Assembly (NCBI GenBank): GCA_026225945.1
Contig: JAMJFZ010001133.1
Span: 3,926,501-3,990,500, forward strand
Reading direction: 5' to 3'
DNA: 64,000 bases
Source: Cricetomys ansorgei
Lineage: Eukaryota; Chordata; Mammalia; Rodentia; Nesomyidae
Part shown: piece by piece, positions 43,791 to 55,095 of the stretch
How the letters are laid out: the number at the start of each line of letters is the position of its first letter
Numbering within the stretch: position 1 is the stretch's first letter
Program-made: the position numbers and the translations under genes
The notes under the pieces: model-generated
What the model was told of the DNA's origin: nothing
What the model saw: only the letters and a program-made list of their open reading frames with translations
The model's database searches: none

Positions 43791-45134
43791 TTCCTTTCTT
43801 TTTAGTTCACCAAGTTTGTCCACATAAGCCAGATACCAGAAATACATATAAAACAAGAATACAGAAGAATACTCAGTGGTAATCTATAAAAAGAAGCCCA
43901 TTATGTTGAACAGTTTCCTAATTGTATCTTTGTGTTTACATTCATACATGCTTAATTATGCTTTGTGTAAGGGAACATTTTTATTTGATTTTTTTTCATT
44001 ACAAAATATGAATTCAACATTCTTCTAATAAGCATTTTTTAGATTTGGTATTAGTTGGAAAAGTTTCAATATTTAGGTGGCATACAATGAGAATGTTGAT
44101 ATTTTTCTTGTATTATATTGGCAGTACAGAGTCATCACTTTGCAATCCTACCAGGTTTTCCAAAAATTCATTATTATTTTTGTTTGCCATTGAATAAAAT
44201 TTAATTGCTCCAGCTATCTTGAACTCCATGAAACTCTTAAATGGGAAAATGCTAAGGACTGTTCCACTTCTGGAACAAGCTTTGCTTATCGCCAAGAAAT
44301 GAGCCACACAAGCCTTGTTGAGCCTTTATGAAGCAATGGACATACTGCTTCCTATTCTAGTTCACTGACAAGAGTCTTGGCTAACCCTTTCCTGCAGAGC
44401 AGTGTAGTCATGCAGAGGGAGGGAGTCTAGAATGACCTTAGGATCCCCAGACAGGGACAGAAGTCTGTCTGGAAGGATAAAAATATCCTATGTTACAGAC
44501 ATTTCTCCCCCTTTAATTCCTCTGGTAGATCAAAATCCACTACTGCCTATGTTCTTTGTACTTCATTTTCTTTACCACCTAATTTTCCTAGGACCTTCGA
44601 GATTCTCCCATGGATTGTATCGCTTTCTCCATCTCTTACCAGCAATTCAATTACAGCTATCTTTTTTCAGATTGGCTCCAAAATGAGGCATAAATCACAT
44701 ATATTTAAATTGTATGTTCTTTATGTGGTTATTATAATTGCCACATAATATAGTCAATAATGATTAGTGATTTTATTTAGTTTTTACTCCAGATGTAATT
44801 TTGTAATTCGTAAGGACAGGGAGATGACAGGTACTTTTTCAATATTTTATGTTTAAATGGAGACTGGAAATAGGAGTCATCTCATAAACACTGACTAGAA
44901 TTCCAATTTGTTATTTATACTTTTATACTTTACAATATATTGATATTTTTCTTTTTACTATAATTTGAAAAATAAATCTTTTTTAGTCACAAGTTTCGTA
45001 ACAAATGAAACAACTGAATCCATATTAATTTATTAACTGTACCTGAATAGATATGCTTTATGCAAAGAACATGTTTATCCTTATACTTTCTATTTTGATT
45101 ATTTTTCCAAGTGTCTTTAGGAAGGTCTGTGATA
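43791..45134. other. Unannotated AT-rich sequence
   Basis: No recognisable repeat or gene. Short open frames only. Confidence 0.6.
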
Positions 45135-45345
45135 TTTTACACACATAATTTATATTCACACATACATACTCTCATATATTCACTCAAGGTCACACACATA
45201 TGTATATGCTTGCACATGCACATGCCCACTCATGTGCACACATGTCCATATGTATGCACACTCATATGTAGTAGTACATACATTCATGTGGACACATACT
45301 CTTGCACATACACTCACATGCACATGCATACACAAAATCCAGGTC
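45135..45345. repeat. Imperfect CA/CACATG-rich low-complexity tract
   Basis: Degenerate ACACATA, CACATGCACA and CATATGTATGCACAC units over about 200 bases. It appears to be an old decayed CA microsatellite. The His/Thr-rich 84-codon frame at 45111-45365 is its translation. Confidence 0.85.
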
Positions 45346-46082
45346 TCTCCCCAATCCTCCCATGATGTAAATTCTGTATGTTAACTTACAATTGAACTGT
45401 CACATTGTCGGTACATAATAAAATAGGTACAACCTTATTTACACTGACGTTATTTATAGATTCATCACATGAGTTCATTTTGTTACAATGCTTTGCAGTT
45501 TGGGGACTGACACAGAAATCTTTATTTAAAATGTGAGGCCTCTACTTCTGATGCCTATCTGGTTGTTTTGAGGTGAAAGCCCAGGAGTCGAGTATATTCC
45601 CAAACCTCTTTCTATAAAGATTATAAATTATTAACCATTGTTCTTAGAATAAAACAGAGTTCTTCAGCATGACTGCATGTGATCTGATCCCAATTGGCCT
45701 TTTCTGCTCAGATTTGCCAGGAGCAAAATCAGCACCTCTCTCTCAGTTGGTTAACAACGAGACATGTTTATTTTATTCAGAAGACTTCTCTATCAGGTAT
45801 AGTATTTTAGTAGGGTCGAACTAGGATCTGAGACTCACTGAGGTAGATTTGCATTTCTCCCACTACTGCTTTCAACAGTAATATTTTCCAAGTGATTTTC
45901 CGGTTGAGGGGACAGCAGTTCTGCTCCTCGCATAAGAGGTAGACAACAGCTTACTTTTTCTTTTAATTTTATACATTTTTTTTTAAAAAAACAAAATTAG
46001 AATCTGATACTCAGAATGATCATTTCTTATTCTCTCTTATGTACCCTTGAGTATTGTTGGAATCCCTGAAGTTAGCAAGTAA
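45346..46082. other. Unannotated sequence
   Basis: No recognisable repeat or gene; a T/A run lies at about 45976-45992. Confidence 0.6.
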
Positions 46083-46232
46083 GTGTTATAGTCAACCGTT
46101 CTATCGCTGTGAAGACACACCAAGACCCCCAGTGGCATGCTGTTTTCAACAAGGGCACACCTCTGAATCATTTCAAAGAGTGCCACTTTATGAGCCCGTG
46201 GGGGCCATTCTTATTTAAGACACCACAGAAAG
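46083..46232 (-). mobile_element. MaLR-type LTR, antisense, internally deleted
   Basis: TCTATCGCTGTGAAGACACA at the left is the reversed LTR end. CAACAAGGGCACACCTCTGA, GAGTGCCACTTTATGAGCCC and GGGGGCCATTCTTATTTAAG at the right are the reversed LTR start. The two are joined directly, leaving about 150 of an expected 350 or so bases. It is the same family as the sense copy at 38448-38797 (GGCCTTGTTGGAGG there, CAACAAGGGCACACC here). Confidence 0.65.
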
Positions 46233-48354
46233 CAAAAGAGAAGCAGTGAAGCTCCAGGGTTAAGGCCTTGGGAGCTTAGGTAATTTGTGTTTGGTTGCTG
46301 TGTGCTTCACGTATACTTAATGGCATCATTAGCAACTCAATCTAGAAACATTGCAGTCTATTTCTCCCCCTCTCCTGTCTTGGTGTGTGTGTTCATTCTC
46401 TGCTGTGTACAGCTGTGTGTGTGCAGAGGCCAGAGGGATATATCTTTTGTCCTGCCTTATCACTCTTTAATTGATTTTCCTGAGAGTTTCTCACTGAACG
46501 TATGTCAGTGTTATGTAATCAGTTTGGCATTAAATTCTAAGAGAGATATTTGTATGTATAGCTATTTTTTCTATAAAATTACACTGTAATTTAATGTGAG
46601 TGTTGCAATGTCCTTCTCTTCTGATATCATTATGTAGTACTATTCACTCCCTGTTGTTACCTCATCTTCAGTTTGGAGGAAGTGGTCCAGTGTTGAATTT
46701 TAGTAGCTTTTGGCATTTAGTTGTTGTAAAATTGCTTAATTACAGGGAAAGTAAAGGATATCTTGGATCATATTTACCTTTTTTTCTCCAGTGTTTACTA
46801 ATTTTATTCAGCCTCAAATTATTCATGATACATCAGCACTACTTGATATAAAATTAACAGAATATCGAGTGATAAATAACAACTGGAACAACTCTGTTTT
46901 ATTGCTATCAGTTAAATATTGGCTCAGAAGAAGGCAGACTAGTTCTTCTGTTGAGTGAGGACATATCTTCATCATGCTGGTAGAAGCCAGCACAGCTTTA
47001 ACGACAAAAATAGAATTATGTTTTCAAGAAATAAAATGGCTCAAAGGAGAGATTCAGGGATATTGGACTTCTTTCAGTTACTGACAAACTACAAAGTTAC
47101 CATCCAAAGTAAAACAATGAGCAAATTCAGTGTCCATGTGAAGAACCTCCCCTGCCCCCCGCAACACACCACTTGTAGATATAAATACACCTCAATGGTA
47201 GAAAAAAACTTGTAGCATTTGACAAAAATGATGCCAAGAAAGGTGACGAATTTAGTAGTTACATGGGGCTTGGTTAATATTTTTACTTGTGTATTGATAA
47301 TAAATTTGTTTGCCTCTATTAAGTGTTTTCCATTGAAAAACCTGTTTAAGAAGAACAGCGTTTGAAGGAAGGAAGTAGGAAGAAAATCAACATGAACACA
47401 GGTTTCTCTCTGCTTTAGTAGCAGTGACAATGGATTCACTAGCCGGGCAGTGAGGCTTTACTGGGATAAACATCCTTTCCATCTTCTGTCTTGAAGACAG
47501 AAGAGACACAGAGAGGGAGATGGATCTGGTGGCATTGGAACTGGTGTCTCCTGGGAAGAAAGATGCTACCTGATGCTGTGCCACACAATCTGAGAAGGTC
47601 CCCTAGAAGATCTTCACTCAGTTGAAGCCTGAATTTTAACTGAGACTCCAGAAAATAATTTTACTACAAGTCAGGAGAAAGTAAAATCAGAGTTTACTAG
47701 TAAAGTAAAGTAGCCACTTAGAGATTCTGGTGTGAATAATTAACAAAAATTCCACATGTAGTTTTTTTCTTTTTTTTTTTTAACAGTAGTTACATGCCTG
47801 TTACTGTGGGTTTTGAAGTTAAATTATGCAACAGAAGTAATTTATTATCAGATTCAAATATAAAGGAAAGCTTAAGAATTAAAAAATTAAATTAAAAAGT
47901 TATTTGCTTATTATTCTTCTGTTAATATACTTCTTTTTTGTAAATGAGCATGTAAAGTGGCTTATGAGGTACATGGTTATCATTTACATATGACACTGTA
48001 GTGCTGGTATGACTGTTAGTATTAAGGTGTATATGTTGGTCTTAAGCCTGGCTTACTAGCTATGCTATTGTTCTTGAGATGACTCTGAGAGAAGAGGAGG
48101 CTCACTGTGTTCACAATCTTCATAGCAGTTGGGTCAGTTCTGTCAAAATCCTTGATTCTCAGCCTTCAAGAAACATAAACCATATCCCAGAGACTAAATG
48201 GCTCTTTTTCTTTCTTTACATCCCCTTGTTTTGTTTTGTATTTTCTCTTCCTGTCCTGTCTCACTGGAAAATGCCACTGGGACCAAGATAATTCTCAAGT
48301 CACCTTCATCTCAAATTTGAAGTTTGCACATACACACACAACAAAAACAGCAGG
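46233..48354. other. Unannotated repeat-poor sequence
   Basis: About 2.1 kb, with no recognisable repeat except a T run (47766-47781). Open frames of up to 116 codons (47089-47439 minus) carry no domain. Confidence 0.55.
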
Positions 48355-48378
48355 AGCAGCACCACCACCACCACCACC

Positions 48379-48436
<58 letters not shown>
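48355..48436. repeat. (CCA)n/(CA)n compound microsatellite
   Basis: Seven or so ACC units (48358-48379) are followed by about 28 CA units to 48434. Overlapping open frames on both strands are Thr/His or Val/Cys/Gly runs encoded by the repeat. Confidence 0.98.
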
Positions 48437-48437
<1 letters not shown>

Positions 48438-48514
48438 CAGAAGGATAGACACTCACACATCCCAGCCAATCAATTTCATACCAGACTGTTTCCATCCTAA
48501 TTATGTTCTCTTTG

Positions 48515-48893
48515 TTTAGAATTTCTGGTACTCTAACAATTTCCTGAGATAATCAACTTGTGAGGAAGAAAGATTTATTTTGGCTCACAATTTTAGAAAT
48601 TTCAGCATCTGATTGGCCCTGCTGCCTCTGCTGCTGTGGAAAGGAAAAACATTGTACTGGGTGCACATGGTGTTGCAAACACCTTCATGCCATAGTGAGA
48701 ACAGAAGAAAGAAGAAGAGAAAGCACTTGGACTATTTCTGTCCCCTAAAGAGTCCTGGTCCACAATGACCAGATGACCATGTAGTAGGTCTCACCACTTA
48801 ACATTGCTTCCACTCTCAATAGCTCCATGCTGAGACTAAGTGTCCAAGTCATGGGGCTTTAGTAGACATTTAAGATGTAAACGATAGCAGATA
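48515..48893 (-). mobile_element. MaLR-type LTR, antisense
   Basis: On the minus strand this has a start (GCTATCGTTTACATCTTAAA), then GGCTTTGATA-position equivalents. Near the end it has a polyadenylation signal (CCAAAATAAATCTTTCTTCC at about 48566-48585) followed by GTTGATTATCTCAGGAAATT, as in an LTR whose consensus I recall as '...aataaacctctcc...aagttgattatctcaggtat...'. Plus-strand blocks include TTTATTTTGGCTCACAATTT and CTAAGTGTCCAAGTCATGGG. It is a solo LTR with moderate divergence. Confidence 0.65.
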
Positions 48894-50013
48894 GCTTTTA
48901 TGTGTGTCTCTATGCATGAAAAATAGGAGTTTACAAGCTTAGCGGAAACTTCGAGCTGTCCACAAAACCTTCTGAATTTTACCTATTACTGAAGGATTGA
49001 ATTCTATTTTGCCTTTTTGCTTTATCATGGCCAATTTTAGGAGTGTCCCTTAAAGTGTTTCATGTCCTAATATGTTTTAAGGTGATTTTTCTACATTAAT
49101 ATAAATTGTATTAGATTCTGGGATCAGTAAAGACTATGTGATTTTCTGCTCATCTCTTCCAAAGCAGGTTACAATGTGCTTGGTATACTTGTAATTCCTC
49201 TTGTATTGTTTAATTTGGTTGTTTAAAAAACTCAATTAAATAGCATGAATCTTGTGAACATGTGTTGGAAACATTGTTTTGGAAGGAAATAGAAATAACA
49301 AAAATATATGTTATAGTTTGTAACATTTCAGTGAACAACCTCGTTAGATATATCCACTTAAATAATTTTGTTTGCATATTTTCCTTTAAAATCCTTGTAG
49401 GATTCTGTGCACTCTAGTTACTGAAGATGATCTTCAGAAGAGCAGATGATACACAGAAGGACATAACAGTTTGGGTCTCAGAGTGGCTGTGCTCTAACAA
49501 GATTCCATACAGTTCTCTCCTGACTTAGAAGTCAGTGACATTATGTACTGACTCCATCTATAGATGATAAATAAAGCCAGATTCCTGCTGCCTTTATGTC
49601 TTTTCTGAACAGACTAACCTTTCCAACTATCAGTTATACTTTCTTACTGTCTGCTGAGCAGCTAACAATAGAAAGGGTCCCCTGTGTTCAGCTGAGCTAA
49701 CCAAAACTATAAAGTTCAGAGGAATAGATGGAGCTTCCTGCTTTAATGCTGCATTGACTTCCCTCCATTCCTTCTCTTCTTAAATCTTATCTACAGTTAC
49801 ATCTTGGAGTTAGGTGGCTAGTTCCACATTGCTGAGTAGTCAGTGCTCTGGTTAAAGTAAACACAATCCTTTATAATCTTTACCCAATCCCTTTTGATTA
49901 AATACTGTTCCAGGAGTCTGTCTATGTGAGAGCAGAGGTCCAGAAAGCAGCTGCAGCCTAATTGTCCTTGGCATTAGTTTTCACTGTGGGCTTGGATAGG
50001 AGGTTTCTCTTTC
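48894..50013. other. Unannotated sequence
   Basis: No recognisable repeat or gene. A mixed-composition block (49400-49940) might contain old repeat sequence. Confidence 0.55.
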
Positions 50014-50137
50014 TTTTTCCTTCCTTCCTTCCTTCCTTCCTTCCTTCCTTCCTTCCTTCCTTCCTTCCTTCCTTCCATTCTTTCTTCCTTCCATTCTTTC
50101 TTCCTTCCTTCTTTCTCTCTCTCTTTCTTCTTTCTTT
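50014..50137. repeat. (TTCC)n microsatellite with CTTT interruptions
   Basis: About 17 TTCC units (50018-50085) are followed by ATTCTTTCTTCC variants and CTCTCTTTC. It is a homopyrimidine tract of about 120 bases apart from a few A. Translated frames on both strands are repeat artefacts. Confidence 0.98.
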
Positions 50138-50547
50138 TGGTAAAATTTCCTTGAATTACTATAGGAGTGTCCATTAGTTTGAAAATCTTCATCCCACTCC
50201 CCAGAGGTAGCCTTTAAAGGAAAATGCGAATCAAAAATTAATATTGGGTATCAAACATCACCATTATAACTTTAAACTTAAATGAAACGCATCTGTGGAA
50301 AGAAAAGAAAAAAAAATTAAACATTTTCAAGATATACTGTGTTTAAAATATTACTGAAATTTAAACTTTTCATTTGGCTTTCTCATTACTTTGAATCTAC
50401 TAGTATAATCTTTATTCACTGGCTTAAAGAAAATGCCCTCAGGAAAATATTGATAAAGACCTTAACCGTGTAAGACACATGCATGCCACAAAAATATGAA
50501 TAAAAAAGCATCAGACTCCACATTAAACAAAAAATACCTTATTTCCA
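50138..50547. other. Unannotated AT-rich sequence
   Basis: Spacer between two TTCC/CTTT tracts; nothing recognisable. Confidence 0.6.
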
Positions 50548-50640
50548 TTATTTTCTTTACCTTTCTTCCTTTCTTCCTTTCTTCCTTTCTTCCTTTCTTC
50601 CTTCCTTCCTTCCTTCCTTCCTTCCTTCCTTCCTTCCTTC

Positions 50641-50687
<47 letters not shown>

Positions 50688-50737
50688 ACTACTTTTCCTC
50701 CCTCCTTCTCTTCCTTCCTTCCTTCTTTCACTTTTCT
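50548..50737. repeat. (CTTTCTTC)n/(TTCC)n/(CTTT)n compound microsatellite
   Basis: Ordered blocks of TTTCTTCC, about 13 TTCC units and about 12 CTTT units, then CTCCCTCC and TTCC units. It totals close to 190 bases of nearly pure pyrimidine. It lies at the reversed A-rich tail of an old B1-like element (50738-50868), which probably seeded it. Confidence 0.98.
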
Positions 50738-50868
50738 TTTTATTAAGACAAGATCTCAAACTCCCTCTGTAGCTGAGGATAATGTTGAGCTCCTGATTGT
50801 CAGCTTCCATCTCTCTAGTACAGGAGGTATGCCATGTGCCACCATGTCTCACACAAAATAAAATTATC
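50738..50868 (-). mobile_element. Old B1-like SINE, antisense
   Basis: TTTATTAAGACAAGATCTCA, CTCTGTAGCTGAGGATAATG, TTGAGCTCCTGATTGTC and GGAGGTATGCCATGTGCCAC order as a reversed B1/PB1 ('tttgagacaagatctcactatgtagctgaggctggccttgaactcctgatc...gtgctaggattacaggtatgtgccaccatgcc'). Diverged. Confidence 0.75.
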
Positions 50869-52889
50869 TATTTCATCCAACTCACAATTATCTTCTGCTC
50901 AGCTGGTCATAAACAGGCCCATTAACCAGAAATGTGAAGACTCACTCCTTTGCTCAACTGTAACTTGCATGATTTTATAAGAATGTGAGACAATTACCTA
51001 GATGTTCTAACACACTTTCATCTAGTCAGCTCTCATGTAGTATATGTACTAATGCTTCCTGAAAATTTTAGCACTTATTCCTTTTAGAGGTACAATTTGA
51101 CTCTTGAAATATTTAATTATACATTGACTAAGTAGGGCAGCAACTATATATGATTTTGCGTTGCACAAACAGTCAAGATATTACTTATTAAACTATTGAG
51201 GAACAACTTATATTGACATCTTCTAGTTGAGAGTCTGTATTACCAAATTATACTGCAAATTATTTTTCCACAAATGTAATTTACCACACACACACACACA
51301 CTTCAGTTATTGTACAACTAAAGCTTTTAATCTTAGACTTCCATTTATTTAGGCTTTCTGAAAATCATATTTTAAGACAATTATTCCTATACTTTATCAC
51401 TTGTCTGTCAAAACACATAGAGGAATATTCTGTTCAAGCCCCAAACTCGATAGCTCTATAGTCATGAGTTCAGGTGGAATTCTGATTTTCTTGAACTCTT
51501 ATTGGCTACTACTCATCCCTTGCTTCAGTACTACCAGTGACACCAGGCAGAGACTTGGGTTCTGCTCTTTATAAGAATAATGATCATTTTGTTTTGTTTT
51601 GGAATTCAGATAAACTAGCTCAACCAGCCAGCCAGAAATTCATTAGTATTTAGTGATGGGACTTTTAATGTCTTTGTGAAGGCTTCTTAGGAGTCAACAT
51701 CAAATCAACAGCACACTGAAGAGTGTTTCTAAACTTTGCCATGTCACAAAGACACAACTCTGCTTTTTCATTTCCAACTGTCAGTGTGCATAAGCCTCAG
51801 CAGCTGGATCATTTTTCCTTTTAAGTTTCTTCAAAAACGACTAATGTGTTTTTCTGTTTTGTTTTTGTTGACCACATCCAGCTTGGAGAGAACCAAAAAT
51901 TGCTTCATGTTGCAGTGAAATCTGCCAAATTCAAAGGCAGTTCAATGTTACTTCCTGAGATAATGAGAGAGAATGGTGTTTTCATTCACACTTTGCCCTT
52001 GAGATTTATTTCTTCAGAAAATCAGACCAACTAGAATTCAGTTCTGGGTATGACACTAGGACATTGAATTATGTCAGTGCAGAGACTCTCTAAATATTAC
52101 AAATAATAGATGAAAAATGAAAAGATTGCATGGCAAAGTCAAAGACTCAACATGATTTGGCAGACAGAGTTCATAGAAAACCACAATTCTTTCATTGCAA
52201 AGGTTAAGTTGAAAGTACAAGTAAATAAGATAGATGGATGTCTTAGAATCATCCTATAAAATAAAATTACTGATAAAAGGTTTATCTTGGTGTTATTTTT
52301 ACTTTTGTTGTCTTTTAACGTACTGGCAGTAAGTTTGCTTTTGAATATCATCATACTAATTTAAGCCAAAATTGTAAGCAATTAAATAGCAATTTTTCTT
52401 AGAAAATTAACAATTTGCCTCACCTGCAAAAAAAATCACCCTTTCTCTCACTCTGTCTATGTCTCTCTCTCCTGTGTGTGCAATTCAGACCTCATGAATA
52501 TTAGTTAAATTATCATCACACAGAAGTGTTTTTTATTTTTGTTTTTAAGCCACTAAAAAGTTAGAGAATGGAAAGTACAATAATTTTTAGCTACATAAGC
52601 TTCTTTCACTCACACTTATCAACTATTAAAAGTTTAATGGATTTACCCTATGAATGTCTCCCATACCCTATCCATCACATTTCTAAATCTTTCTTTTATA
52701 TGTTTACCATATTATACTCTCAAGAAGAGAGATTGGGTAAATATTAGAGAGAGAGAGGGAGATATTTAGGAGTTAGAAAATGGAAGAGAGTGATTTTCAA
52801 TTCTTTGTATTTTAGTAGATGTGTTTAGTAATATTAAGAATATTCCTTTATATGATTTGAGTATGATTATCAAAATCAGTTGTTAGATT
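50869..52889. other. Unannotated repeat-poor sequence
   Basis: About 2 kb, with a short CA run at 51288-51301, a GA run at about 52748-52762 and a CTCTGTCT-type stretch near 52445-52475. A pyrimidine-rich stretch ending in AG (51846-51892) precedes a 47-codon open segment, but no donor site, conservation evidence or domain supports an exon. Confidence 0.5.
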
Positions 52890-53287
52890 TTTACAATCTG
52901 TCATAGTTAACTTCAGCTATCAACTTTACACAAACCCAGAGTCACCCAGAAGAGGAAATCACAACTGAAGAACTCCCCAGATAAAATTTTCCTCTGGCAT
53001 TATCTGTAAGGCATTTTCTTATTTGCAAACTGATGTATGAGGGGTCAGTTCACTGTGTGCTGTGCCATGGCAAGGCAGGAGGACTGAGACTATATAAGAA
53101 AGGCATAAAACCAAAAGAAGCAAGCTGGTACATAGCATTATTCCTTTGCTTCAAGTTCATATTCTGCTTCAATTCTGCTCTGACTTCCCTCAAAGATAGA
53201 CTGTAAGATGAGATAAACATTTTTCTTCTCCAAGTAGGTCTTGGTCAATATTTTATAACATCAACAGAAAGAAAATTAGGACACAGA
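52890..53287 (+). mobile_element. MaLR-type LTR, sense, diverged
   Basis: Starts near TCATAGTTAACTTCAGCTAT, with CAACTTTACACAAACCCAGA, GTCACCCAGAAGAGG and AAGGCATTTTCTTATTTGCA. A TATA-like ACTATATAAGAAAGGCA lies at about 53089-53105 and GATGAGATAAACATTTTTCT (poly-A signal region) near 53206. The end is GGTCTTGGTCAATATTTTAT...AACAG. It follows the same plan as the LTR at 14343-14740 and the inner one at 60184. Solo LTR. Confidence 0.7.
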
Positions 53288-54902
53288 CATTTCAATAATG
53301 CATTTCATAGACAAATATAATTTTATTTCAGCATATAATCATGAGGTTTATTTCCCTGTCCTGCCCCTTAAGTATTTTCTAATTAGGAACAGCAAGTCAT
53401 TTTACAGAATATTGCATAATTTGAGTGTTTCTGCTGTTTTTCACAATTTGATTAATGCTTGCTGTTTTAGTGAGAAACACCCCAAATTGATACCATGCCT
53501 TCCTTAGGCTTTGCAGCAGAAGGCAGATGATGTGTGGTTTGATAGTTGCTTATGAAAATTTTGATTAGTCAAGGTGATTGCAAAGCTCCTTTGTTGACCT
53601 ACTTTGTCTTACAAACTTGGTATTTATATATGCTTTGTAATCAGATTTTAAAAGTTGGTTTTTGAAATAGTTTCAGTGCTCAAATATAACCAGATGAAAC
53701 ATTAGTGAGTTAAAACCTCATTATTATAATTTAAGGAAAATACAATACATGAATCTCAATAAGCTATTTGTCAGGCAAATCAACTCCTCCAAAATAGTTA
53801 ATGTTTTTCTATTATGAAGATAAGCTTGGCCATTTACAATTTCAGGGACAGGCTCATTTTATGGAATATAGCTTTTATCAAGTTGCTCATATCCATCTGG
53901 AATTCTCATTTTTATAACCATATACACACAAGTACAAACATGAGAATAACAATAAAAGTCTGCTGCTTGTTCATGACAAGCTTTAGTTTCTGTTCTTTTG
54001 TATTTACTCTATGGGACTAAGTTATCTGTCTGTCTGTCTATCATTGTAGACCTATGATATAAATTAGAGTCTGGCTCCAGTTTTTCTTTGGTTATTGTTA
54101 GGCACACAATAGAAATGCATGTTATTAATTTTAAGTGACATAATTGTCTCATTCCAAAGATAATAAACCTCTGGTCCTATGGTATGACTCACCACTGTAG
54201 GCATAGGTTGAAGTCAGTATTTGTCCCCATCCCTTTCGTTGAAATGTCTCAAGTAAAAATGGGATCTGGTATCTTTCATCTGATACTTCTCTCACTTCTT
54301 AAGCACAAGTTTGACTTTTGGTGTTCTTTACTGCCAACTTCAGTGTCTAAATTTGCTGAGCTCATATATCATGTAGAATTTGGAGCAAAGTTTAAAAGTT
54401 GGCGAGAGATTGAGAGAAGAATATGGGATATTTAGTTAGTGGCTGACACCTGTATTTTCTGCTATACGATGTCATCATTACATTGGCTATTGGTATCCAG
54501 CAATATCTTTGGAAACACCTATTATTAATGGCTTCCACTTGTACTTTATAATTTTAACCATGTCTGTTAACAGTTTATTTAGTTACACAATGTGTTTTGT
54601 TAGACTACTAACATGTCATCTCCATGATTTGGAAATCTATTTACTACATGTCTGCAAATCCTTTATATATTTACCTCTTCTATTGTTTACTCTTTTATGC
54701 TTAGCTACAGTCAATTATTTTATTTTTATTTAACTTGTGCTTGAAAATATTAGCAGTTTCCAAAAACAAAGTGAGGCAGCTTTCTTTTAAAATGTGTCCT
54801 TTCCTAAACTTGTTCTAAATGCAGCATTTCTGTTGTTTTGATTAAATGTTACGGGAAATGTACTTTAAAATTATTAGCAACATTATATGCATTAGGTATG
54901 CT
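53288..54902. other. Unannotated AT-rich sequence
   Basis: No recognisable repeat except a short TCTG run (54024-54040). Open frames (for example 54184-54435, 83 codons) have no motif. Confidence 0.55.
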
Positions 54903-55051
54903 GTATATGTGTGCGTGTGTGTGTGTTTGTGTGTGAGAGAGAGACAAAAAATAAAGAAAATATATGATTTGTTTCATATATTGTAACAAATATGTATATT
55001 TTGTTACACACACACATATAAATATATATGTGTATACACATATGTGTGTGT

Positions 55052-55092
<41 letters not shown>
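54903..55092. repeat. TG/GA/TA compound microsatellite region
   Basis: A TG run (54908-54934) into GAGAGAGA, a 60-base AT-rich spacer, then ACACACACATATAAATATAT and a long TG run (55044-55090). The CA and TG parts on one strand give internal dyad symmetry. Confidence 0.95.

Positions 55093-55095
<3 letters not shown>

Noticed and set aside
50462..50861. Three overlapping Lys/Arg/Glu-rich or Phe/Ser/Leu-rich open frames of 89-121 codons
   Set aside because: They are translations of the TTCC/CTTT microsatellite on both strands.
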